Shown in pieces: positions 1-8,141 of a stretch of 64,000 nt of DNA (position 1 is its first letter; the number at the start of each line of letters is the position of its first letter). Made by a program: the position numbers and the translations under genes. The notes under the pieces are model-generated. The model was not told the DNA's origin, did no database searches, and worked only from the letters and a program-made list of their open reading frames with translations. This DNA is from CADCTP01 sp963849885 (GTDB taxonomy: Bacteria; Actinomycetota; Actinomycetes; Mycobacteriales; CADCTP01): positions 310,001 through 374,000 of the forward strand of contig CAWKIV010000020.1 of NCBI GenBank assembly GCA_963849885.1, given 5' to 3'.

Positions 1-992
1 ACCACGAAGACGTCCACATCGGATCCGGCGACGGCCAGCAGGGTGGAGTCCGGCACCCCGAGCACGTGCAGCCCGTCGATCCCGTCGACGCCGCGGACCA
101 GCCGGAGCAGCGCCTCCCGGGCGGTGAGCGCGAGCGACCGGTAGCCGTCCGGGCCGACGTGCCGCAGCACCGCCCAGGCCCCGGCCACCGGCCCGGCCGA
201 CTTCGCGCTCTGCACGGTCGGGTTGATCACCGGGTAGCCGGGCCAGCCGGCCGCGGCGAAGTACGCGTGCCGGCGCAGCGCCCGGTCCCGGAAGAGCAGC
301 ACCGAGGCGCCCTTCGGCGCGTACGCGTACTTGTGCAGGTCCACCGAGAGCGACGTCACCCCGGGCACGGACAGGTCGAAGGGCGGCGCGTCCGGCAGGT
401 GCGGCAGCACCCACCCGCCGATGCAGGCGTCCACATGGCACAGCACGCCGCGGGCCGCGGCCGCCGCCGCGATCGCCGGCACCGGGTCGACCGTCCCGGT
501 CGGGTACGACGGCGCGGACGCGACCACCAGCGCGGTCCGGTCGGTGATCGCGGCGGCCACCGCGGCCGGCACCGCCCGGAAGTCCCCGTCCACCGGGGTC
601 GCCACCACGGTCAGCCCGAGGTACGCCGCCGCCTTGTGGAACGCCGGATGCGCGGTCACCGGCAGCACGATCTCGGCGCCGCCGGTCGCGTCCCGGGCCG
701 CCTTCACCGCCAGCAGGCAGGACTCGGTGCCGCCGCTGGTGAAGACGCCCGCGCCGCCGCCGAGCAGCGCCGCCGCGGCGCCGACGACCGAGTTTTCCAG
801 CGCCACCACGGACGGGAACGCGGTCGGGTCGAGCCCGTTCACGTCGAGCATCTCCGCGTACGCCCGCGCGGCCACCTCGTGCGCCGAGTCCGAGCCGCTG
901 TCGTAGACGTACGCCCAGGTGGTGCCGCCGCGCACCGGCAGGTCCGCGGCCCGCAACGCGCGCAGCTCGGCCAGGACCGACTCCACGCTCAT
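1..992 (-). CDS. PLP-dependent decarboxylase/lyase, sphingosine-1-phosphate-lyase-like (C-terminus cut off)
   Basis: The minus strand is open from an ATG at 992 to the left edge, giving about 330 residues of a fold-type I PLP enzyme. The Schiff-base lysine lies in SVDLHKYAYAPKG, the signature of the group II decarboxylase and sphingosine-1-phosphate lyase family. Upstream are a TSGGTES phosphate-binding turn and CHVDACIGG, the aspartate that pairs with the PLP ring nitrogen. Family members cleave phosphorylated sphingoid bases or decarboxylate amino acids; the substrate cannot be told here. Its ATG overlaps the stop of the upstream transporter (ATGA), so the two are translationally coupled. 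The C-terminus lies outside the window. Confidence 0.85.
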   Translation of the reverse strand, partial: MSVESVLAELRALRAADLPVRGGTTWAYVYDSGSDSAHEVAARAYAEMLDVNGLDPTAFPSVVALENSVVGAAAALLGGGAGVFTSGGTESCLLAVKAARDATGGAEIVLPVTAHPAFHKAAAYLGLTVVATPVDGDFRAVPAAVAAAITDRTALVVASAPSYPTGTVDPVPAIAAAAAARGVLCHVDACIGGWVLPHLPDAPPFDLSVPGVTSLSVDLHKYAYAPKGASVLLFRDRALRRHAYFAAAGWPGYPVINPTVQSAKSAGPVAGAWAVLRHVGPDGYRSLALTAREALLRLVRGVDGIDGLHVLGVPDSTLLAVAGSDVDVFV

Positions 993-2308
993 GCCGGCAC
1001 CGCCGCCGCCGCACCTCGGCTGAAACGGACCAGCAGCGGCAGGCTGACCGCGAGCAGCACCACCGGCAGCACGGTCATGCCGACCAGCACCCCGGTCACC
1101 GCGGACGCCGGCTGCGCCACCGGCTCGTCCGCCCGCGAGGACACGAAGGACGACACCGCCAGCACCGCCGCGTACAGCGCCGGTCCGGCGGCCGCGCCGA
1201 CCGTCTCCCCGGCCGTCCACACCCCGGTGAACGCGCCGGCCTGCCGCCGCCCGGTCCGGCTCTCGTCGTCGCTGATCGTGTCCGGCAGCAGCGAGAAGGC
1301 CAGCAGCTGCATGGCCGCGTAGCCGGTGCCCAGCAGCGCGCACTGCCCGACCACCCACCAGGCCCGGTCCGGGTGCGCGGTGAGCAGCAGCGAGACGGTG
1401 ACCACCGCGTACCCGACGGTGGCGGCGACCAGGCACGGCGCCTTGCCGAACCGGCGCGCCGCCCGCACCCACAGCGGCACCACCACGATCGACGGCGCCA
1501 CCAGCGCGACGAAGAGCACCGAGGTCCAGTCGTAGTCGCCCAGCCGGTACGTCGCCAGGTACGGCGCCGCGGCCAGCATCACCGACACCGCCAGCGACTG
1601 CAGCACGTACGTGGTCAGCAGCAGCGCGAAGGACCGGTTGCCCCGGGCCAGCGCGAAGGACTCCCGCAGCCCGAGCGGCTCCGCCGGCCGGGACGGCACC
1701 CACCGGGTGCTCAGCGCCGCGGTCAGCATGGCCGCGGCCAGCACCGCGCCGATCACCACGCCCATCAGCGCGTACCCGGCCCGCCCGTCGCCGCCGGCGG
1801 ACACCAGCGCCGGCGCCAGCCCGCCGGCGAGCAGGATGCCGACGGTCAGCGCGACGATCCGCCAGGACACGATCCGGGTCCGGGCCTCCTTGTCGTCGGT
1901 CATCTCCGCCGGCAGGGCCACGTACGTCACCTGGTACGGCGAGTACGCGGTCGCGGCGAGCAGGAAGGCCACCGCGACCCACAGCCCGCCGGCCAGCGCG
2001 CCCTCCACCGGCACCGCGAACATCGCCACGAAGCACACCGGCAGCGCGACCGCGCCGGCCAGGATCCACCGGGTCCGGGAGCCGCGGCGGCCGGCGTCCC
2101 GGTCCGACCAGGCGCCGACCAGCGGGTTGAGCAGCACGTCCCACGCCTTCGGCACCAGCAGCACCAGCCCGGCCCAGCCGGCGGCCACGCCGAGCGTGTC
2201 GGTCAGGAAGAAGAGCAGCAGCAGCCCGGGCACCGCGCCGAAGACCCCGGTCCCGACCGAGCCGACCCCGTACCCCAGCAACCGCCCCCGGGTCAGCTCC
2301 GTCCCCAC
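989..2308 (-). CDS. MFS transporter of the GPH/MelB-MFSD2 type
   Basis: A 439-residue integral membrane protein with about 12 hydrophobic segments. The stretch KAWDVLLNPLVGAWSDR near residues 54-70 is the cation-site motif of the glycoside-pentoside-hexuronide:cation symporter family (MelB), to which eukaryotic MFSD2 lysolipid carriers also belong. In MelB this site has two aspartates (D-x3-D); here the first is kept and the second is Asn, so sodium coupling may be altered. It is the first gene of a two-gene unit with the PLP lyase, so it may import or export that enzyme's substrate. The substrate is inferred, not shown. Confidence 0.8.
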   Translation of the reverse strand: MGTELTRGRLLGYGVGSVGTGVFGAVPGLLLLFFLTDTLGVAAGWAGLVLLVPKAWDVLLNPLVGAWSDRDAGRRGSRTRWILAGAVALPVCFVAMFAVPVEGALAGGLWVAVAFLLAATAYSPYQVTYVALPAEMTDDKEARTRIVSWRIVALTVGILLAGGLAPALVSAGGDGRAGYALMGVVIGAVLAAAMLTAALSTRWVPSRPAEPLGLRESFALARGNRSFALLLTTYVLQSLAVSVMLAAAPYLATYRLGDYDWTSVLFVALVAPSIVVVPLWVRAARRFGKAPCLVAATVGYAVVTVSLLLTAHPDRAWWVVGQCALLGTGYAAMQLLAFSLLPDTISDDESRTGRRQAGAFTGVWTAGETVGAAAGPALYAAVLAVSSFVSSRADEPVAQPASAVTGVLVGMTVLPVVLLAVSLPLLVRFSRGAAAAVPA

Positions 2309-2343
2309 TCCCGGACCCTAGCGCCGCCCCCGTTCCGCCTGAC

Positions 2344-2411
2344 CCTTTGCGCGCGTCCTCGTTCGGACACGCCGTGCCACGGGTACTTCTGAGCGAGCCG
2401 GCGCGCAAAGG
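2344..2411 (+). repeat. Dispersed 68-nt stem-loop element, copy A
   Basis: The element is closed by an 11-bp perfect inverted repeat, CCTTTGCGCGC at 2344-2354 and GCGCGCAAAGG at 2401-2411. Inside it, CTCGTTC and GAGCGAG can form a second stem. The copy at 58661-58728 aligns without gaps with 56 of 68 bases identical. It lies in the gap between the divergent MFS and DUF485-like genes, 55 nt before the latter's start, so it would be in or next to its 5' leader. Function unknown: RNA structure, protein-binding site and small mobile repeat all remain possible. Confidence 0.75.
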
Positions 2412-2466
2412 TGATCGGCGCCGGGGGGAGTTGGCAAAGCGGGGAGCGGGAGGGGAGGCTCGGCGG

Positions 2467-2832
2467 GTGGCGGAGAAGCCGGAGCGGGTGCGGGTGGTGC
2501 TGGCCGGCGAGCGCCGGTCCCGGCCCGACCCGGCCGCCCGGGAGATCGAGGAGCAGACGCTCGTCGGCGAGGTGCTGGTCCGCGGGCTGATCCGGACCCA
2601 GCTGGCGCTCGCGCTGCGGCTGTCCATCCTGGTCGGCGCGATCTTCGGCATCCAGCCGCTGCTCTTCGCGGTGGCGCCCGGGCTGTCCCGGACCGACGTG
2701 GCCGGCCTGCCGCTGCCCTGGCTGCTGCTCGGCATCCTGGCCTACCCGCTGATCTTCGGCGTGGCCTGGACCTACGTCCGGGCCGCCGAGCGCAACGAGC
2801 AGGACTTCGCGGACCTGGTCAACCGCTCGTGA
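2467..2832 (+). CDS. Small two-helix membrane protein, DUF485-like partner of the symporter
   Basis: A 121-residue protein with two hydrophobic segments (about residues 55-75 and 90-110) after a charged N-terminal region. I chose GTG at 2467 because GGGAGGGGAGG lies just upstream; a longer frame begins at a TTG inside the 68-nt repeat and is unlikely. Its GTGA overlap with the following sodium:solute symporter, and the same arrangement repeated at 4672-6683, identify it as the accessory subunit that accompanies acetate-type symporters. It is more diverged than the DUF485 protein at 4672, so the family call is partly contextual. Confidence 0.7.
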   Translation: MAEKPERVRVVLAGERRSRPDPAAREIEEQTLVGEVLVRGLIRTQLALALRLSILVGAIFGIQPLLFAVAPGLSRTDVAGLPLPWLLLGILAYPLIFGVAWTYVRAAERNEQDFADLVNRS

Positions 2833-4538
2833 CCGGATCGCCGTACGCGGTCCCGGCGATCGTCCTCATCACCGTCGCCACCGTGGGGATCGGCGCCTTC
2901 GGCTACCGCATCTCCCGGAACACCTCCGACTTCCTGGTCGCCTCCCGCACCGTCAGCCCGCGCTGGAACGCCAGCGCGATCAGCGGCGAATACCTGTCCG
3001 CGGCGAGCTTCCTCGGCGTCGCCGGGCTGGTGATGACGCACGGCGTCGACATGCTCTGGTATCCGGTCGGCTTCACCGCCGGCTACCTGGCCATGCTGCT
3101 GTACGTCGCCGCGCCGCTGCGTCGCTCGGGGGCGTACACGCTGCCGGACTTCGCCGAGGCGCGGCTGCACTCCCCGGCCCTGCGCGGGCTGGCCACCGGC
3201 TTCGTGGTGGTGATCGGCTGGCTCTACCTGGTGCCGCAGCTGCAGGGCGCCGGGCTCACCCTCAACATCGTGACCGGCGCACCCTCCTGGGTCGGCGCGG
3301 TGGTGGTGGGCGTGGTGGTGACGCTCAACGTCGCGGTCGGCGGCATGCGCAGCATCACCTTCGTCCAGGCCTTCCAGTACTGGGTGAAGCTGACCGCGAT
3401 CGCGGTGCCGGCGATGGTGCTGCTGGTGATCTGGCAGGGCCGGGACGACGGGCGCGGGGAGCTGACCGCGGACGCGCCGCCGACCTTCCCGGCCGCGACC
3501 GCGGTCGAGGTGCGGACCGACGCCGAGGTCGTCGTCGACGAGCCGGTCGAGGTGACCGTGGACGGCGTGCCGACCCGGTGGGAGCCGGGCCCGCAGCGGC
3601 TGGTCGCCGGCAGCCGGGTGGACTTCCCGGCCGGCGCCGAGCTGCCCCAGGTGGTCGGCGGCGCCGCCGAGAGCGGCTCGGTGTGGGCGGCGCCGCTGTC
3701 CGGGGTGACGGGCGACCACCCGCTCTTCGCGACGTACTCGCTGATCCTGGCGACCTTCCTGGGCACCATGGGCCTGCCGCACGTGCTGGTCCGCTTCTAC
3801 ACCAACCCGGACGGCCGGGCCGCCCGCACCACCACGCTGGTGGTGCTGGGCCTGCTCGGCGTCTTCTACCTCTTCCCCACCGTGTACGGCGTGCTCGGCC
3901 GGGTCTACGCCCCGCAGCTGCTGCTGACCGGGCGGACCGACGCGGTGGTGCTGGTGCTGCCGGGCGCGGCGCTCGGCGGGCTGCCCGGCCAGCTGCTCGC
4001 CGGGCTGGTGGCGGCGGGCGCGTTCGCCGCCTTCCTGTCCACCTCGAGCGGGCTGCTGGTGTCGGTGTCCGGGGTGCTGTCCACCGACGTGATCGGCCGG
4101 TGGTCCGGTGGGCATGGCTCGGTCCGCGACTTCCGCCGCTCGGCGATCGTCGCCGGTCTGGTGCCGCTGCTGCTGACCCTGCCGCTCGGCAGCCTGGGCC
4201 TGTCCACTGTGGTCGGTCTGGCGTTCGCGGTGGCGGCGTCCACGTTCTGCCCGCTGCTGGTGCTGGGCATCTGGTGGCGCCGGCTGACCCCGATCGGCGC
4301 CGGCTGCGGGCTGGTCGCCGGCGGGGGGCTGTGCGGCGCCGCGGTGCTGGCCACCGTGCTCGGGCCCGACCTCGGCGGCTGGCCGGGGGCGCTGCTGGCC
4401 CAGCCGGCGGCGTGGACGGTGCCCATCGCGTTCGCCGTGATGGTGGTGGTCTCGCTGGCCACGCCGCGGCGGATCCCCGCCGACGTGGGCCGGACGATGC
4501 TGCAGCTGCACGCCCCGGAGTCGCTCCGGCTGCGCTGA
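2829..4538 (+). CDS. Sodium:solute symporter, cation-acetate (ActP-like) type
   Basis: A 569-residue SSF-family permease with about 13 membrane segments. SGEYLSAASFLGVAGL near residue 52 is the conserved sodium-site helix of the family, and GTMGLPHVLVRFYTN matches ActP-type carriers. A hydrophilic stretch of about 95 residues (roughly 203-298) sits between two helices and is absent from the sister symporter at 5034, so it may form an extracytoplasmic domain. It probably imports a small monocarboxylate such as acetate. The start is GTG at 2829, overlapping the stop of the small partner gene. Confidence 0.85.
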   Translation: MTGSPYAVPAIVLITVATVGIGAFGYRISRNTSDFLVASRTVSPRWNASAISGEYLSAASFLGVAGLVMTHGVDMLWYPVGFTAGYLAMLLYVAAPLRRSGAYTLPDFAEARLHSPALRGLATGFVVVIGWLYLVPQLQGAGLTLNIVTGAPSWVGAVVVGVVVTLNVAVGGMRSITFVQAFQYWVKLTAIAVPAMVLLVIWQGRDDGRGELTADAPPTFPAATAVEVRTDAEVVVDEPVEVTVDGVPTRWEPGPQRLVAGSRVDFPAGAELPQVVGGAAESGSVWAAPLSGVTGDHPLFATYSLILATFLGTMGLPHVLVRFYTNPDGRAARTTTLVVLGLLGVFYLFPTVYGVLGRVYAPQLLLTGRTDAVVLVLPGAALGGLPGQLLAGLVAAGAFAAFLSTSSGLLVSVSGVLSTDVIGRWSGGHGSVRDFRRSAIVAGLVPLLLTLPLGSLGLSTVVGLAFAVAASTFCPLLVLGIWWRRLTPIGAGCGLVAGGGLCGAAVLATVLGPDLGGWPGALLAQPAAWTVPIAFAVMVVVSLATPRRIPADVGRTMLQLHAPESLRLR

Positions 4539-4542
4539 CCGG

Positions 4543-4558
4543 TGTGAGGGCAGTCACT
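4543..4558. promoter_or_regulatory. CRP/GlxR-like operator
   Basis: TGTGAGGGCAGTCACT matches TGTGA-N6-TCACA at nine of ten fixed positions. It lies 5 nt after the first symporter's stop and 114 nt before the second DUF485 gene. In corynebacteria and streptomycetes this is the site bound by cAMP-responsive GlxR/Crp proteins. Binding here is inferred. Confidence 0.5.
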
Positions 4559-4671
4559 CAGCGCACGACCGCTGCCGCTCGGCGCACCGCCCGCCGTCCG
4601 GGCCGGGCGCCGTCGCCGGCACTCCTACGGTTCCGTCGACGAGCTGCCGTCGACCGTGGAGGTGGCCAACG

Positions 4672-5037
4672 ATGACCAGCAGCGAGATGCGGCGGAGCCC
4701 TGAGGCGGGCCCCGGCCGGCACATACCGACGGACGATGACTACGCGAGGATGGAGACGGACTCCCGGTTCATCGAGCTCCGCCGGCGGTACCGCAGCTTC
4801 GCCTTCCCGGCGACGGCGGTGTTCCTCGCCTGGTATCTGCTCTACGTGCTGATGTCCGCGTACGCCCGCGACTTCATGGACACCAAGGTGGTCGGCAACC
4901 TCAACGTCGCCTTCTTCTTCGGCATCCTGCAGTTCGTCTCGACCTTCCTGATCGCGTACCTCTACTCGAGGTACGCGAACCGGCGGCTGGACCCGCTGGC
5001 CGACGAGCTCAACCGCGACCTGGGAGGCCGCCAGTGA
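4672..5037 (+). CDS. DUF485 family inner-membrane protein (YjcH-like)
   Basis: A 121-residue protein with the typical DUF485 layout: a charged N-terminus containing FIELRRRYRSFAFPAT, then two membrane helices (about 42-62 and 80-103) ending in YLYSRYANRRLDPLADEL. In E. coli the homologue YjcH is encoded directly before the acetate permease ActP and is thought to be its accessory subunit. Here too the stop overlaps the GTG of the symporter. GGAGG lies upstream of the ATG. A CRP-like site in the preceding 133-bp gap suggests carbon-source control of this pair. Confidence 0.92.
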   Translation: MTSSEMRRSPEAGPGRHIPTDDDYARMETDSRFIELRRRYRSFAFPATAVFLAWYLLYVLMSAYARDFMDTKVVGNLNVAFFFGILQFVSTFLIAYLYSRYANRRLDPLADELNRDLGGRQ

Positions 5038-6683
5038 ACGGCACGGTCACCGTCCTCGCGGCGAGCGCGGACACCCGGCGAGGACTGACCATCGGGCTGT
5101 TCGCGATCTTCATCGCGATCACCCTCTACATCACGTTCTGGGCCAGCCGGCAGAACAAGACGGCCGCGGACTACTACGCCGCCGGCCGCTCGTTCTCCGG
5201 CTTCCAGAACGGGCTGGCCATCGGCGGCGACTACATGTCGGCGGCGTCGTTCCTCGGCATCGCCGGGCTGATCGCGCTGTACGGCTACGACGGCTTCCTC
5301 TACTCCATCGGTTTCCTGGTGGCGTGGCTGGTCGCGCTGCTTCTGGTGGCCGAGCTGCTGCGGAACTCGGGCCGCTACACGATGGGCGACGTGCTCGCCT
5401 TCCGGATGCGGCAGCGGCCGGTCCGGACCGCGGCCGGCGTGTCCACCATCACCGTGTCGATCTTCTACCTGATCGCCCAGATGGTGGGCGCCGGTGCTCT
5501 CGTCGCGCTGCTGCTCGGCATCCGGCCGGGGGAGACGTTCCTGGGCATGACGCAGGGCACCGCGAAGAACGTCACCATCGTGATCGTCGGTGCGCTGATG
5601 ATCCTCTACGTCACGGTCGGCGGCATGCGCGGCACCACCTGGGTGCAGATCGTCAAGGCCGGCCTGCTGATGACCGGCGCGATCCTCATGACGCTGTTCG
5701 TGCTGGCGAAGTTCAACTTCAACCCTTCCTCGCTGCTCGGCGCGGCGGCGGAGCAGAGCGGCAAGGGTGACGCCTTCCTCAACCCCGGGTTGCGGTACGG
5801 CGCCGGCGACTGGAAGACGAAGATCGACCTGATCAGCCTCGGCCTGGCCCTGGTGCTCGGCACCGCCGGCCTGCCGCACATCCTGATCCGCTTCTACACG
5901 GTGCCCACCTCCCGCGACGCCCGCCGCTCGGTCAACTGGGCGATCGGCATCATCGGCAGCTTCTACCTGCTCACCCTGGCGCTCGGCTTCGGCGCGGCCG
6001 CACTGGTGGGCACGAACGCCATCCGCACTGCCAACCCGGGCGGCAACACCGCGGCCCCTCAGTTGGCCGAGGAGCTCGGCGGTGGGCCCGGCACCACCGG
6101 CGGCGCGATCTTCCTCGCCTTCATCGCCTCGGTGGCCTTCGCGACGATCCTCGCCGTGGTGGCCGGGCTGACCCTGGCCTCGTCCTCCTCGGCGGCGCAC
6201 GACATCTACGCGAACGCCATCCGCGACGGCGACGTCGGTGAGAAGGACGAGGTCCGGGTGGCGCGGGTGGCGGCCATCGTGATCGGCGCGGTGTCGATCG
6301 TGCTCTCCATCTTCGCGCAGAACCTCAACGTCGCCTTCCTGGTCGCGCTGGCCTTCGCGGTGGCGGCGTCGGCCAACCTGCCGGCGATCCTCTACAGCCT
6401 CTTCTGGCGGCGGTTCAATACCCGCGGCGCGGTCTGGGCCATCTACGGCGGCCTCGCCACCGCGGTGATCCTGGTGATCTTCTCGCCCGTGGTCTCGGGC
6501 AAGGCCACCGCGATGATCAGCGACAAGGACTTCGCCTGGTTCCCGCTGGAGAACCCGGGGATCATCTCGATCCCGGCCGGCTTCTTCTTCGGCTGGCTCG
6601 GCACCGTCCTGTCCAGGGAGCGCGACGACGTCAAGTACAACGAGCTGGAGGTGCGCTCGCTCACCGGGGCCGGTGCTTACTAG
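5034..6683 (+). CDS. actP: Cation-acetate symporter
   Basis: A 549-residue SSF permease with about 13 membrane helices. It contains GGDYMSAASFLGIAG (sodium site), VGGMRGTTWVQ, and GTAGLPHILIRFYTVP, the standard ActP signatures, at normal family length. It probably takes up acetate, glyoxylate or propionate with sodium or protons. It follows its DUF485 partner with a GTGA overlap. The upstream pair at 2467-4538 is a diverged paralogue, so the locus arose by duplication or encodes two carriers with different substrates. A GC-rich hairpin 10 nt downstream ends the unit. Confidence 0.92.
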   Translation: MNGTVTVLAASADTRRGLTIGLFAIFIAITLYITFWASRQNKTAADYYAAGRSFSGFQNGLAIGGDYMSAASFLGIAGLIALYGYDGFLYSIGFLVAWLVALLLVAELLRNSGRYTMGDVLAFRMRQRPVRTAAGVSTITVSIFYLIAQMVGAGALVALLLGIRPGETFLGMTQGTAKNVTIVIVGALMILYVTVGGMRGTTWVQIVKAGLLMTGAILMTLFVLAKFNFNPSSLLGAAAEQSGKGDAFLNPGLRYGAGDWKTKIDLISLGLALVLGTAGLPHILIRFYTVPTSRDARRSVNWAIGIIGSFYLLTLALGFGAAALVGTNAIRTANPGGNTAAPQLAEELGGGPGTTGGAIFLAFIASVAFATILAVVAGLTLASSSSAAHDIYANAIRDGDVGEKDEVRVARVAAIVIGAVSIVLSIFAQNLNVAFLVALAFAVAASANLPAILYSLFWRRFNTRGAVWAIYGGLATAVILVIFSPVVSGKATAMISDKDFAWFPLENPGIISIPAGFFFGWLGTVLSRERDDVKYNELEVRSLTGAGAY

Positions 6684-6693
6684 GCCCTGAGCC

Positions 6694-6713
6694 GGCCCGC
6701 CGCGCGGCGGGCC
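6694..6713 (+). terminator. Hairpin after actP
   Basis: GGCCCGCC, GCGC, GGCGGGCC form a perfect 8-bp stem starting 10 nt after the actP stop. There is no U-tract, as is common for actinobacterial terminators. Confidence 0.6.
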
Positions 6714-6841
6714 CCGGAACCGCGGCGTCGGTGGGTGGTCGGTCCCCCCACCGGCGCCGCGCCGTGTGTACGGCGACGCGGCAGCTGACCACTGGCCGTC
6801 CGGTACGCAGCGGGCAGTAGCATCAGCCCCTCCGAGAGAGT

Positions 6842-6881
6842 GACGGTCGGCATCCCCCATCAGGGGGACACCAGGACCGTC
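6842..6881 (+). promoter_or_regulatory. Nested stem-loop before a glycine-rich micro-ORF
   Basis: GACGGTC at 6842-6848 pairs with GACCGTC at 6875-6881, and inside it CCCCC (6854-6858) pairs with GGGGG (6863-6867) around the loop ATCA. This makes a two-tier hairpin ending 19 nt before the micro-ORF at 6901. It could be an attenuator, a 5' leader structure or an operator. Confidence 0.4.
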
Positions 6882-6900
6882 CGTGACCGGGAGGGTCGAG

Positions 6901-6975
6901 ATGCGGGTCTACGGCGGCGACGGCGGCGGGGGGCTGCACGACGGCGGCGACGGCGGCGGCGGGGTGTCCGGCTAG
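6901..6975 (+). CDS. Candidate glycine-rich 24-residue peptide
   Basis: An ATG at 6901 opens 24 codons ending in TAG. Half or more of the residues are glycine, arranged as two imperfect GGDGGGG/GGDGGGGV blocks with a short hydrophilic join (LHD). A GGGAGG Shine-Dalgarno lies 6 nt before the ATG and a nested hairpin lies just upstream. No family is recognised. It could be a real small peptide, a regulatory leader, or chance in GC-rich DNA; the SD spacing is the only strong support. It is convergent with the membrane gene ending at 6979. Confidence 0.3.
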   Translation: MRVYGGDGGGGLHDGGDGGGGVSG

Positions 6976-6978
6976 GGC

Positions 6979-8034
6979 TCAGGCCGCCGGGGCGTGCTCG
7001 GCGTCGACGGAGCGGGCCCACCACAGCTCCCAGCTGTAGCGCTCGGGGAGCGGCTCGTCGCACGTCCAGCGGTAGCGCAGTGACCCGTCCGGCCCGGTCA
7101 GCCGCTTGAGCTCGCGGTTGTCCCGGTCCCGGACGAACACGTCGTCCCCGGCCTCCGGCGGGAAGTCGAAGTTCACCGTCAGCCGGGCCAGCGTGGACCG
7201 GCCCGGGTCCGCCACCTGCGGCGACGGGGTCCAGGTCAGCCGGTCGTGACCGGTGCCGCGCAGCGTGTCCCACATCCCGCGCATCCGGTATCGCGCGTAC
7301 CAGCCGGTGGGCTCGGCGATGCTCGGCGTGAAGACGAACATGCAGCGCAGCAGCCCCGGCTTCTCGGTCAGCGCGACCGGCCGGATCGCGGTCCGGTCGT
7401 CCTCGGACCGGGTCACCATGTCGATCTCGGCCAGCGCCACCGTCTCGGTGTCCAGCTGGGTCGGCGTGGTCAGCCGGCCCTGCAGGAAGGGCAGGGTGGC
7501 GCCCCGGTCCGGGGTGGTGTGCCGGTGCTCGATCACCCGGTCGCCGTCCGCGGACGTGCCGATCAGGTAGGTCAGCTCGACGTCGTCGGTGTACGGCGCC
7601 GGGTAGCCCAGCCACATCTCGTGCAGCGCGGCCAGCACCGCCGCGTGCCGGACCCGCAGCGTCTGGTTGCCGGCCGCCTCCGCGGCCGCCCGGGCGGCCT
7701 GCTCGGTGGCCCGGGCGACCTCCTCCCGGGCGGCGCTCAGCTCCTCCTGGTGCCGGGTCTGCAGCAGCTGGAGCCGGGTCCGCTGCCGGAGCCGGATCCC
7801 GGCCACCGCCATCTGGCCGAGGAAGAGCAGCACGGACAGCACCAGCAGGCCGCCGAGCAGGTAGCGGCCGACCCCGTCGGCCCACACGGCGAGGCCGGCG
7901 GAGGCGGCCGCGAGGAGCACGTTGCCCCCCACGGCGGCGGTCCGCACGGCGTGCGAGAAGTCCTTCCAGCCCAGACCGGCGGCTGCCGGGACCGACGGCG
8001 GCTGATCCGTACGGCCCATCTGAACCCGCGACAC
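6979..8034 (-). CDS. Membrane-anchored protein with coiled coil, function unknown
   Basis: A 351-residue protein I cannot assign to a named family. Two membrane helices (about 32-50 and 55-78) are followed by a coiled-coil-like stretch rich in Glu, Arg and Ala (about 80-125), then a soluble C-terminal domain of about 220 residues with alternating hydrophobic and charged segments and several Trp/Tyr. The GTG at 8034 is preceded by GGAGG; the ATG five codons later is not. It is divergent from the rhodanese gene, and a perfect palindrome lies between them. It may be a membrane-tethered sensor or scaffold, but this is only a guess from the layout. Confidence 0.75.
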   Translation of the reverse strand: MSRVQMGRTDQPPSVPAAAGLGWKDFSHAVRTAAVGGNVLLAAASAGLAVWADGVGRYLLGGLLVLSVLLFLGQMAVAGIRLRQRTRLQLLQTRHQEELSAAREEVARATEQAARAAAEAAGNQTLRVRHAAVLAALHEMWLGYPAPYTDDVELTYLIGTSADGDRVIEHRHTTPDRGATLPFLQGRLTTPTQLDTETVALAEIDMVTRSEDDRTAIRPVALTEKPGLLRCMFVFTPSIAEPTGWYARYRMRGMWDTLRGTGHDRLTWTPSPQVADPGRSTLARLTVNFDFPPEAGDDVFVRDRDNRELKRLTGPDGSLRYRWTCDEPLPERYSWELWWARSVDAEHAPAA

Positions 8035-8069
8035 CTGTCCTCCGTTCGGCAGTATCCCACCTCAAGAGT

Positions 8070-8084
8070 AGTCATCTGATGACT
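8070..8084. promoter_or_regulatory. Palindrome in the divergent promoter gap
   Basis: AGTCATC T GATGACT is a perfect 7-bp inverted repeat with one central base, midway between the starts at 8034 and 8142. It resembles a dimeric repressor operator. The regulator is not identified. Confidence 0.4.
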
Positions 8085-8141
8085 CTCCGTTCTAACGCTT
8101 CGGTCTCGGGCAGAGTTGCCGATCGCGGGAGGAACGGCGCG

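Noticed and set aside
66..1322. Long plus-strand reading frames opposite the PLP lyase, MFS and many other genes
   Set aside because: They are Arg/Pro/Gly/His-rich shadows caused by high GC at third codon positions; the opposite frames contain clear family motifs.
2347..2466. N-terminal extension of the DUF485-like gene starting at a TTG
   Set aside because: The extension lies within the 68-nt repeat and has no ribosome site; GTG 2467 has a strong one.
6840..7109. 89-residue Arg-rich plus-strand frame
   Set aside because: It runs into the end of the convergent membrane gene and has the composition of a shadow frame; only the 24-codon frame at 6901 has a good ribosome site.
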